Part shown: positions 29,680 to 50,199 of the stretch, piece after piece
Layout of the letters: each line of letters starts with the position of its first letter
How positions within the stretch are numbered: position 1 is the stretch's first letter
Source of the DNA: Latrodectus hesperus
Lineage: Eukaryota; Arthropoda; Arachnida; Araneae; Theridiidae
DNA: 64,000 nucleotides
Direction of reading: 5' to 3'
NCBI GenBank assembly: GCA_037975125.1
Contig: CM075857.1
Span: 72,063,345-72,127,344, forward strand
Notes under the pieces: model-generated
Seen by the model: the letters and a program-made list of their open reading frames with translations, nothing else
What the model was told of the DNA's origin: nothing
Database searches by the model: none
Position numbers and translations under genes: made by a program

Positions 29680-31770
29680 ATGATTTATCAAGTTTAACGG
29701 ATTTTCTTCGTTATTTTCCTGTTATTAACTTCTCATATTCTCTGATAACATAAATTTAATTGTTTTCTTAGTATTATATATAAATAATAATTTAGACAAA
29801 TAATAATAGTAGAAACATCAAAAAAAGGAATAATAATGTTTTAATGTTTTTATTTACAAAAGATGTTATTGAGATTGTTCAGAAATAGAATGGTTTTATT
29901 TCATAAAAAACATTGTCGAAAGATAAGCTAAAATTTTTTAATAAAATAAATAGTAATTTTTACATCTATCGTTTATATGTTATACAAATTTAATTTTATT
30001 CAAACTCTTATACATTCACGAAGAAATTAATATTTTTTGCAATCGTCTTATGAAAGAATAAACTTGCATTATGAACTGGAGATTATAATAATAAACTTTA
30101 TTTATGTCGAATAAATGTTATAAAATGTGAGATAAATTTGATTGTTTATTGTTTTAATTTAAATAAAAATTATATACATGTACAACTTTATTTTGCAAAT
30201 TTATAGGTATATATTTATTGTGAAAAAAAATCATACTTATAACTAGAATTACTATTAATTTTTTTTGTAAATGAATCTGAAACTCTCACAAGAATGAATT
30301 TTTCTATCAAATGCCAGTCATATATTGATTTCATAATTTGTTTTTAAAAATATGATTTCATGGAGAAACATTCTGTAAGCAGAAATTCTAAATTTTGAAA
30401 TAAATTATGAAATGCTATTTGTGATATCGTTTACTCATGATTGGAAAATTGATATTAAAGATATTTCTATTAAATACAGCTTATTGTTTGTGGAAATATT
30501 TTATGTATTTAAGAATGTAAAATTTTTATTTATATTTGTATTTTTTTACATAAAAGTATTTTTCAGAAATATGCAAATGAAACATTTTTACCCATAGAGA
30601 AAACATTTTAATTAATATTTAAAAAAATACTTTTTTAACTTAATTGTGAATAATAAAATATAGATGGAGAAAAATATTTTCTGAAAAAGGAAGGAATTGT
30701 TTATTTTTAAGTATCAAATGATAAATATAGTCAAATGAAGTAGCCCAATCTATAGTATCTCACAAACAATCAATCAATAAATAACGTTTAAATTTATATT
30801 AAAATAAAAACAAGAATTTAAAATGGAAATGAAAATATAAATATAAAAAAACTGAAATTTCATCAAGTAATTTTTTGAAATATTTACATACAAATTATTA
30901 TAATTAAATGTATTTATGAGTTTATTCAGTAAACAAATATTAATTTGAGAATAAATAGCAAATTAAATAATTACTCAGCACTTAAATAGCCCTAAAATTA
31001 AAAAAAAGTTTACTTCTTTTAAATTTCTAGCAATTAAAGAACTTCTGCCTAGAAAATTTGGTTCATGTTTATACTATCTTGAAAAAACAAACATACATTT
31101 TCATATAAAATATTCAGAATTTTTTCATCGCTTAGTAAACTTTCCATAAAAATATTTTCATTGTTTCAGAACGATTCCCCAACACATTACTTTATTCACT
31201 AAAAAAAACTAAATTTGTTACTATAAAATAAAAATTATAATTAATAAAAACTATAATAATAAAAACTGTAATTTTAAGTAATAAAACCAACGTTAATGAA
31301 CCATTTCACATATTCAAATGAAATGAAGTAATTACATATAAAAATTCAATACAGTGTGATGTATTTATTATGATCCATTACAAAAAATGGTGTAAGCAAG
31401 GAAATAGTCTTTCTATAATATTTCGTAGATTTTGTAGCAGTAAAATGTTTAACGCAACTAAATTTAAATTCAGTTTTTCATTACTTTCCTATGCAAGCAA
31501 TATATTGTTTGCAGTACTATTAAATAATAGTTTTATTTTCGCATTTCTTATTTTTCTTCATTAGCATTTCGTTATAAATGTGCTATTTCAAATCTTTAAT
31601 GAGAAATGATAATGAAGCCTGTGATATTGAATTAAAATTGTTAAATACATTTATTGTCAAGTGCAAATATTATTTCATAAATCTTAGATATAAATAAAGG
31701 ATTCATATCTAATATACGCTTTATATCTTATAAAAATAAGTAGACACTTTAAGAAATACATTGCATATTA
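29680..31770. other. AT-rich intergenic DNA, no gene seen
   Basis: No supported feature. Open frames near 30412-30597 and 31370-31564 are low-complexity and lack recognisable domains. Confidence 0.58.
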
Positions 31771-31786
31771 ATGTAGGTAACCCTCC

Positions 31787-31875
31787 TATAACACGGTATC
31801 TTATAACACGGTTTCGCTATAACACGATTCGTAAATTGCGGGAAAATTCCTACAACACGTCAACCTATAACACGG
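31787..31875 (+). repeat. Five subterminal iterons of TATAACACG type
   Basis: Copies start at 31787, 31802, 31818, 31851 (TACAACACG) and 31866. Spacings are 15, 16, 33 and 15 bp, so four of the intervals fit a 15-16 bp period with one unit missing. Two related copies lie in the same orientation near the right end (32854 and 32869, 15 bp apart), and an inverted one is inside the right terminal repeat (32900-32909). Subterminal iterated motifs in DNA transposons often bind transposase; that role here is inference. Confidence 0.8.
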
Positions 31876-31885
31876 TTTTGTTCCG

Positions 31886-32680
31886 ATGTTACCAATACCA
31901 CCTAACACTACTTTGTTGCTCCAACCATTGGATCAAGGTATTATTTATACCTTTAAAACGTATTATATAAGAAGATCCTTACAGTGGATTTTAGACGCAA
32001 CCGATTCGGAATCAATTAGCGTAATGGAAGCTTGGAAGAAATTTTCAATCAAGCACTGTATCGAAATCATATCTTTGTTGCTGAAAGAAATAAAAACATC
32101 AACCTTAAATTCGTGTTGGAAGAAAATATGGCCCTCTTCAGTTGAAACAGAAAACATGCGTGAAACATCAGAAAACGAAATTGGTGTCATATTAAAAGTC
32201 GCTAAATCAATCGGAGGCAAAGGTTTTGTGGATATGGCTACTGAAGACATTCAAAAATTATTAGTGGAAGATGAAGTTGACGAAGTGGATTTGATGGAAA
32301 TGGCATCCCTGGATGCAAATCAAATAGATTTTGAGGACGCTAGCTCTGAGGAAGATTATGCAGTTAAGAATTTAACATTAAAAGAATTACAAGAAGGCCT
32401 ATGCTTAGCGGAAAATCTCGAGTCATTTTTCTTGAAAACAGACCCTTCCACGGAAAGAAGTCAAAAATTCAAAAGGGAGCTGCAAAACTTTTTAACTCCA
32501 TACCGCGAAATTTACAATGACCTAGTAAGAACTAGTCAGCAAAGTTCGATTACAGATATTTTTAAGAAAGGAAAACATACAAAAACTTTAAATAGAGAAA
32601 AAAGTTCTGAAAGTGACGGCGATATCGTTCCACCCAAAAAACGTTCTCGGTTGATTGTACTGAGCAGTGACGACGAATAA
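31886..32680 (+). pseudogene. Tigger transposase C-terminal half, 264 open codons
   Basis: The frame starts near MLPIPPNTTLLLQPLDQGII, which is the conserved block of Tigger/pogo DDE_1 transposases and TIGD proteins (LPPNTTxxxQPxDQG). It continues with FKTYYIRRSLQWIL and a later WKKIWP motif, as in the C-terminal part of the family. Residues about 100-170 are acidic (DEVDEVDLMEMASLDANQID and EEDY). The tail is basic, with PPKKRSRL near the end, which could be a nuclear localisation signal, followed by SSDDE and TAA. The first catalytic Asp residues and the CENP-B-type DNA-binding domain are absent, so it cannot transpose on its own. No stop or frameshift interrupts the 264 codons, which is unlike every other transposase relic in the window. 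The Met at 31886 may be incidental, as homology could start a few codons upstream of the deletion joint. Confidence 0.85.
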
Positions 32681-32924
32681 ATTCATTAAATTAGGGTTGC
32701 GTTAGATTAAAATATTTTTCTTACTTTGAGTTGGATATACATTTATTATTTAATAAAAATTAAGTTGTTTATGTCGAATTAAAAAAAATATTTGTTTTTA
32801 ATAAGTTTTTGGAACGTAACCCACCCCCCTTTTTGTACTAGTTCTGGGTCTCATACAACATGATTTCACAAAACACGGCATTTTCTAGGAACTTAACTAC
32901 CGTGTTATAGGAGGGTTACCTGTA

Positions 32925-34495
32925 TTTACTAAAATATATCTGTATACATAGTTATTATTCAATTATGTTTTACGCTTTAACTTATTATAAAATATAAGAG
33001 ATATATTTAAATGTGCTTATTAAAATGAAAGATATCAATTAACTTTTAGAAATTGATTCCCAGTAGAATTAAGCTAGAAATTTTTATATAATTTAGCGTA
33101 TTATTTTCCTTACTTCTATACTCTAATAATCCTTAATTCATTAGTTTAATGTGAGTGGAGTCATAAAGATAATTCTAAATCATAATCATATAATTTGAAG
33201 TAGCTGAATAGGTATTAAATATCTAAGGATAAACATATAGTAATAAACTCAAAGAAATATATATATAATTAAGTATATATTACTTAAATATAATAAAGAA
33301 TCAATTTGATATATTCCTCGGAAAGTAAACACAGCATTATTTCTTGCCACTGGAAATGCCTGTAACATACAATTCAATATTTTGGCATATTCTATTTTTT
33401 TCCTTAACCAAATCAAATAACAAAACCTCTTTTCTTATTTGTTTTTTCAAGATTATTTAAGTAGTACATTAATTCAGGCAGTAAATAAATAAATATATAT
33501 TTGTAAGAAGTCAGTATGATAGATCATATGGTAAGGAAAATATTTTCATTCCTAAATATCATAATTTAGCTGATAAATAATTTACCGATGAGTTTCTTTT
33601 GAAATATAAACTAGGACTTATGCTAGAAAAGATTTGAAAGTATAACTTCATTTTACTAAAATTTATATTCATTTTTTGAAGGGATTGCAAATGAAAATGA
33701 ATATTAACTTCTCTTAAAAGCATATGCTTACAAATGTAATTTAAATTAAAAAACTAGCATTTCATAAAAAGATGATAATAATAAGGTAGTATACTTGATA
33801 AATTTAGAAATGTTTCTCCGAATGATATTTTAAAATTATATTAGTAGAGACACTTGAATTCAGGAGAAATATATTTAGGGATTGAAGATATGAAGAAACC
33901 TCAAGCTTTTAAAATTTTTCAAAAAGCGATAGATGTCGAATTACATTTTTAAAAAAAAAGTATATGAGACGAGTTAAAGCATTAAACATCATTAGCAACA
34001 TCATAACATATATTTTAGATACAAATATTATTTGATATATCATATTCAAAATATTTATTCGTTACTTTTCTATAGTAAAGTGTATTTTGTATGGTTTTTA
34101 ATAAAATAAATTATGAATTATATTGTTTTCTACAAATTTTTCAAAAACATTTAAGTTTTACTGTCCAACATCAATACATATTGCTTTAAGATTTATTTTT
34201 GCTTCAGAAAGAAATTTCATTTTATAATTATATTTGTTTTCGATACAAATTATTATTCAAATACCAATTAATGTTATTCATTGATTGGCATTTGATTATG
34301 TCAGTAGGCCAAGTATAGCCAATTGCAAGTAGATTTTGAAAATTTATCATGAATATATTTTATGTATTAAATAATTAAGATTTTTTCAAAGTAAATATAT
34401 TTTCACTAACTTCAGTAATGTCATTAATTAAATATGCTAAACAGAGATGTTGCATACTTAGAAATGTTATTATTTATACATTTCTATCATTATTA
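32925..34495. other. AT-rich intergenic DNA, no gene seen
   Basis: No supported feature. Confidence 0.6.
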
Positions 34496-34496
34496 T

Positions 34497-34608
<112 letters not shown>

Positions 34609-34609
34609 C

Positions 34610-35473
<864 letters not shown>

Positions 35474-35640
35474 TATATACATATATCGCAATATTGTAAA
35501 ACTTGTATACTGTAATGAATATGGAACAATTCTGGTGCATAATAAAATGTTCAAATAAATTGAATATTATGAAATACAGAAATCAGTAATAGGCATTATA
35601 AAATATTCGAAAATATATGAGAGTTTTGTCAATTCCAAGT

Positions 35641-35706
35641 AAGGATCTTCTTATATAATACGTTCTAAAGGTATAAATAATACCTTGATCCAATGGTTGG
35701 AGCAAC
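35641..35706 (-). repeat. Inverted 66-bp copy of Tigger coding sequence
   Basis: The reverse complement matches 31915-31980 at 65 of 66 positions (one A/G difference in the TTAAAACG/TTAGAACG segment). The match covers the QPLDQGIIYTF region of the transposase. Neither boundary coincides with an end of the Tigger element, and the flanking DNA is unrelated, so this is a displaced internal fragment and not a second insertion. Confidence 0.92.
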
Positions 35707-36210
35707 GAGATTCAAGCTCCTCCGATAGATGGCATTACCAGAGGATACACTCCCTTAAATTTGACAAGGCTTAGAAATATACATCATTGATATGCAAAAC
35801 TTAAACGGATTAAAGTTTAGTAGATAGCCATAAAACTGCAAAAAATGGATTGTTGAAGCAATAAATAAGAAATTCAATGGAAAGCTCATGGTATGCAAAT
35901 GTAAGGCAATTTAAAGAAACAACCCAGGAAATGTGAACATATACACATTCATTTCAAGACTACCAAAACAGAAAGGACGGTGACAAAACTGAATTATACA
36001 TTCACTGCAAATACAAGTAAGGTCTTTTGTGCAGGTTAAAAATGTATGAAACCAAATAATTAACGTCATTAATCAGCAGCAGTATACGGTATTGGGATTA
36101 CTAGTACCGTTATTAACTTTATCCAGATGTTTTTTTTTAAAAAAAATCACTTATTCACATGGCATCCTGCACGCTGTAACCGTTTTAAGGATGGATATCA
36201 GCGTAAATGA
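35707..36210. other. Mixed-composition stretch, possible old repeat
   Basis: This region is less AT-rich than average. Pieces such as GCTCCTCCGATAGATGGCAT and CATGGCATCCTGCACGCTGT stand out. I could not match either strand to a protein family or find terminal repeats. It might be the rest of whatever insertion brought in the 66-bp Tigger piece. Confidence 0.3.
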
Positions 36211-40205
<3,995 letters not shown>

Positions 40206-40207
40206 TA

Positions 40208-41430
40208 CACTGAAATGCCACGGAGTTAGGGATAGCAAGGGCTATGCAAATTGTGTAGCGCTGTGCATCATTTAAGCACAAGTGAGGGCGCTGTGGTAAC
40301 TACATATATAGTGCGTATTGTGGTTGTTCTGATTTAGTTGTTGGAACTGCCAGTATTGGTAAACTGCCTGATTTAGATGCTTTCGATAGCCGACAAATCA
40401 TAGGTGCACGACGCATGGCCCATTCAATTTCCCAAATCGGCAGGCAGCTAGGATTTTCAAGGTTTACAGTGTCAAGGGTATACCAAGAATCCATGGATGT
40501 AGGAAAAAAAAAACTAGCGATCGGATAAATTGCAAAGGACAATTAGTCTTGACAGTGCGTGGTGAGAGACGGCTCAGGCGTCTTGTATGGAGCCAGCGAA
40601 GCCAAACATTAGCTCAAATTACCACCAGTTGAATGACGGTGCCAGTCGTACTGTCAATAAACGGACTGTGCAACGCGCTCCCTTCATCGTATGGGTTTCG
40701 GGAGCCGTCGACCTACGAGAGTACCATTGCTCAATGCTCGCTATCAAGCTGCACGTCTTGCCTGGGCAAGAGAACACAGAGACTGCAGTGTAGAGGACTG
40801 GAAATGAGTAGCATGGATTGATGAGTCACGATTCCGACTACTTAACGCTGATAGGAGGCTAAAAATATGGTGTCAGGCTCATAAACCCATGGATCCTGCT
40901 TGCCAGGTAGGAAATGTACAAGGGAATGGTGGCTCAATAATGGTCTGGAGTGTTTTTTCTTGGCACTGTTTGGGATCTTTGGTCCACGTACCAACCTCTC
41001 TCAACGCAACTCGGTACGTAGAGTTGCTGGGTGATCACCTCCATCCGTTTATGCTGTTCTGTTATATGCATGGTAATGGAGTTTTCTAACAAGACAACAA
41101 TACCTCTCACAAGTCCCGGTTGGCTACTGGCTGGTTTGATGACCATTCCTCTGACTTTTTTGTCATAAATTGGCCCCCTAGAAGCCCAGACTTAAATATT
41201 ATCGAGCATATTTGGGATATTTTAGAACAAGGCGTCAAAGGCCAGCACACAGCACCATTAGACCTTACTGAATTATGGAGAGTTTTAGTCGATGTTTGGT
41301 AATCCATTCCCATGGAACGTTTCCAAAAACTTTTTGAATATATGCCTCATCGTGTGGCAGCCATTAGAAAGGCCAGATGAGGCCCAACTCGTTACTAAAT
41401 AGGTATCCCTAGTTCAGTGGCACTTCAGTG
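40208..41430 (+). mobile_element. Tc1-type DNA transposon, full-length but inactive
   Basis: TA flanks at 40206-40207 and 41431-41432. Terminal inverted repeats start CACTGAARTGCCAC and agree at 23 of 27 positions. The element is 1223 bp, a usual Tc1 size. Its transposase spans most of the interior on the plus strand and is broken. It resembles Tc1-type transposases I associate with spiders. Confidence 0.93.
40345..41398 (+). pseudogene. Tc1-type transposase, stops and frameshifts
   Basis: The N-terminal helix-turn-helix region is visible in ARRMAHSISQIGRQLGFSRF, followed by TVSRVYQE. The frame then breaks at an A-rich tract near 40502-40513, resumes with LTVRGERRLRRL, and breaks again near 40630 and near 40680. 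From about 40690 one frame can be followed to the end: AWAREH, then a stop at 40805-40807, then WIDESRFRLLNADRRLKIW with the first catalytic Asp, SIMVWSVFSW, a stop at 41087-41089, QDNNTSHKSRLATGWF with the second Asp, and SPDLNIIEHIWD with the catalytic Glu. Further stops lie at 41300-41302 and 41378-41380 before the likely original stop at 41396-41398. I count 36 residues between the second Asp and the Glu, two more than the textbook DD34E. All three catalytic residues survive, so the loss is due to stops and indels. Confidence 0.9.
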
Positions 41431-41434
41431 TATT

Positions 41435-43195
41435 TTTCAGTGAAATTAGTGACATTAGATGAAAAGTGAATGGACAATTATAGTTATTTATTCACATTTA
41501 AAATTAAAAAGCACTTTATTTCAATGAAAAAATGTGTATGATTTTCTTCCAAGAATTTAGGTGTGAAGTGTATCGAAAAATTTTTCGATATAAATATGTA
41601 GATATATAACTCCTCACCGTGTAAATGTTACATTATTCTTTTCTTCCGTATCAATAATTTCTTGTTTTGAAGATATTTATACATATTTTGTAATTTATCA
41701 CATGGAATAATAGATAAAATTAATATTCAAAAATCAGATTGAGATTTTATTCTAGATTAAATTCAAATAAAAAATTAAATTTCAAATCATCTAGAACCAA
41801 ATTATAATGAAAATGCGGCTGCAAAGGAATAAATTTCATATTAACATAGTTAATTTCAAGTCAATATGGTGAAAGGTTAAAATTATCCTAAGAAAATAAC
41901 CCTGACTGAACATTGTTCAAACTTTCATTTTCTTAAGAAACCATCACCTATGACATTCTCTTATTAAATCAATAACATAAGATAAATGTTTTAGCCTGAA
42001 ATTTTTTTATTTACTTTTTGGGGATTTTATAAGTTTGCATTCCTGAGATTATGTGAAACTTCTAGTTATAAAAATGTTTACTTTATTAGTTGAGAAAATA
42101 AAAACTAGAGATTAAAAATTAATAAATTTATATCTGTAACAAATAAAGTATGAATGGCAAATATATGGAAATGTAAAGCATAATTTTTGCAATAATTTTA
42201 AAAATATAATAATAAATATGATATGGAACTAAGCAAATGGAGATACCCTTTGGAGTATTTATTTAGGTTTATTAAATCTGGAATTTTATTCTGAAACTTC
42301 AAATTAATTATTTGCATTTCTAAAATTGTCTTTAAATATTTTCTCATAATCAAGAAGTAGATGAATAGCAAAAAGTAATTTAAATCTTGAATTCAGAGAA
42401 GAAAAATTTTGAAACAGAGAAGAGGAAATATGGGTGTCTATTGAATATTTAATTGCAGACTGTAGGAGAGTCTATGATTTTCCACGTTCTAAAATTTTTG
42501 TTTTCAGGTTTAGCTGCTTTATGAATATATTTGATCAAAGTAATGATATTTGATCAAGTGATGATATTTTATCAAAGTTTATTGACAAAAGTTAAAGGAT
42601 CTCACATAAATGATATAAATTTAAGAGGTAAATTTTATTTGTTTGTTTCAATTGATATTGGGAAGAATTATATCAAGTACGAGCAATGTGTTGATATACG
42701 GTGTAGATAGATGAATAAGGATCTAAATGAGTCCAAGTCTTTAGATATTACTCGAAAAATATTTTTTTCATTGTTGCGTTATTAAAGCCTACAGAACTCT
42801 ATGCAATATGATCTGTCACACTTTCTGAACATAAACTTAATATGCATTTAATTGTACTAAAATAGTGTTATTGTATTAGGAGGAAAATAGTAGTTAAATA
42901 ATGAAAAAAAGCGGAAAATATATTGATCATTATAAAATTTTAAATAATGAATGAGTTCTACAGATAATATTCATTCAATATACAAATGTTCTGAATATGT
43001 GAGAAAATCAATGGCTCGGCCATGAATTTTCTATTGTCTTTGACACAGTATAATCTCTGGGGGAAATAAATTGCAATACAGAGATTAAATTGTTGATGCA
43101 AAGTTCCATGAAGGCTGTCCTAGTTTGTGAATGATTGTTAGGAAAGTATTTGTTAGGTACAGTTTCTCTATATAAGGAAGTGAGTGAAGTTCCTT
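41435..43195. other. AT-rich intergenic DNA, no gene seen
   Basis: No gene. Three imperfect tandem copies of an 18-19 bp unit (ATATTTGATCAARKRATG) occur at 42526-42580. Confidence 0.55.
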
Positions 43196-43199
43196 TTTT

Positions 43200-43990
43200 G
43201 TCAATATGAGAAGTAAATGCTTTTCTTTATTCTATGAAAGTATACGGGCAACAGTCCATGATTTGTCTACTAGTAATTCAGAAATTGATTTGCAGATAAA
43301 TACTTTGCACACGCAATTTTAAACAAATTGTAGGCCCATTGCACTGTCATAATTTGGATTTTCATCGGATGTCAATACTTTTTTCAAACAAACATATTGC
43401 CAGTTCTTTTATCCTGCTGCAATACATCTGCGTAGATATTAATATCGGTGGGTATTTATTTTGGTGGAAAAATGAATAAAATATTAGAATGCGGGATATT
43501 TTAAACATTTTTAAATTTTTACTTCAAGGTGAAGCAATAGTAGCATTTTTTGTGTATAGGAATTCCATATTTTTCTTGTGAAATAACATTACTATCCATT
43601 ATTTTTTATATGCAGTTGGAGAATGCTAATCTTTTGATAAATTGTTTCTGCCATCCCAGGCAGTAGTGGTACAACAGTTATAATTTGAAGAGGTGATTCT
43701 GACGTTGGCTTAAGACATCTAGAGATAAGTAAAATAAATTACGTTTGTAGATTCTCTAAATGTTTCATTTTCGGACCTAAATAATACACTGAATAGAGAA
43801 TAATACCACGCTGAACAGCCATATGGAACAATTCTTTACACTTTACTTCCTTGAAATCTGTTTGTTGCCGAAACATTTAAAAAGATCATTGCACTTAATT
43901 ATTCTATAATTTTTGCTATAGTATTGCTAATTCACAGGAAACAGTGAAGAGAGGTGTGTAATGTTAGCAAGATGATGCCCAACTACATTG
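43200..43990 (-). pseudogene. Decayed LINE ORF2 (RNase H and C-terminal region)
   Basis: Read on the minus strand from about 43900, VKNCSIW/CKELFHMAVQRGIILYS-like sequence is followed by RCLKPTSESPLQIITVVPLL. This resembles the segment between reverse transcriptase and RNase H in Jockey/I/R1-type ORF2 proteins. About 200 bp on (near 43440), TDINIYADVLQQDKRTGNMF looks like the start of an RNase H domain (IYTDGS in the family). Stops and frameshifts are frequent, and the AT-rich drift makes the alignment patchy. I see no ends. The family could be refined only by a profile search, and the call is tentative. Confidence 0.4.
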
Positions 43991-44103
43991 TGATATAAAG
44001 GTGCGTAATTATTTCTATGTATAGCATTGAAACAATTAATCTGTTGGGCAAGCCACTTTCATGTATGCCCCCGTCTGACTTTTCTTATGGAGATCAAATA
44101 AAT

Positions 44104-44107
<4 letters not shown>

Positions 44108-44138
<31 letters not shown>

Positions 44139-44151
44139 TATGTGTGTGTGT
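44108..44151. repeat. Compound (TA)n(TG)n microsatellite
   Basis: About 14 TA units, a short AAGTA break, then TGTGTGTGTG. Confidence 0.93.
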
Positions 44152-44154
44152 AAT

Positions 44155-49589
<5,435 letters not shown>

Positions 49590-49859
49590 TTTAAAATTGG
49601 TCTGGAAGAATACGACGAGATACATATTATACGTCAAAACTTAGGTTTTAACTATATTAATTTTTTGAACATTTTCTATACTCATGTATATTTGATTTTT
49701 CTAGCTTCTTTACAGTGTAGCAGTATATAAAATGTATGTAGAGTTCAGTACATGCACATGAACTGTCAATTATGATCACATCTGAGCTCACTTAAACCTT
49801 GGAATTTTTGTAAAAGACTTCAAACGTTAGAAATTTTTACTGTGTTAACTTTTTTTAAA

Positions 49860-50195
49860 ATTTGCTGGAAATGGGCATTGGTTAAGTCATTTAAGAATTG
49901 TGACATTAGTAATACATTATTTGGTGTAATAGCCAATTTGTTAAATGAGGATTCAGATGATAATGTAAAAGAGGTTCAAATAAATCTTTATTTAGATCTG
50001 ACGATGAATGTCTGGGTTTTTAACGAAGATTAAGCGTTTTGCTTCCTAAATTGATTGAACATTACTCTGTATTTGTATTATATTACAATTAAAATATTCT
50101 AAATTCATAATGAAGGTGAAAAATAAATTTTCCTCCTGAGAAAATGTATATGAAAATAAGGGTACGTCTCATACACCGGAAAATACGATAATTTA
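49860..50195 (+). pseudogene. Pogo/Tigger-like transposase C-terminal scrap with possible 3' tip
   Basis: WALVKSFKNCDISNTLFG, followed by NEDSDDNV, resembles the C-terminal block of pogo-type DDE_1 transposases (IxKSFKKCGISNAxDG followed by acidic residues). The frame stops at 50031-50033. About 140 bp further, GGGTACGTCTCATACACCGG (about 50159-50178) continues with AAAATACGATAA. This resembles the terminal repeat that I associate with a pogo-like element family (GCGTCTTATACACCG type). No left end was found, so this would be a 5'-truncated or heavily eroded copy. It is different from the Tigger copy at 31.8 kb. Confidence 0.4.
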
Positions 50196-50199
50196 ATTT

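Larger units (their letters stand above)
31774..32922 (+). mobile_element. Tigger/pogo-type DNA transposon, internally deleted
   Basis: Terminal inverted repeats of 25 bp (31774-31798 and 32898-32922) agree at 24 positions: the left tip reads TAGGTAACCCTCC and the right tip, reversed, CAGGTAACCCTCC. The flanks are TG on the left (31772-31773) and TA on the right (32923-32924), compatible with a TA duplication plus one mutation. At 1149 bp it is about half the size of a full Tigger element. The missing part is the 5' half of the transposase (DNA-binding and most catalytic sequence), removed somewhere around 31876-31886. What remains is the C-terminal coding half in one open frame. Such deleted copies are usually non-autonomous. 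Confidence 0.9.

Noticed and set aside
49842..50033. Considered as a small host gene
   Set aside because: The central block matches the pogo-type transposase C-terminal pattern better than any independent gene.
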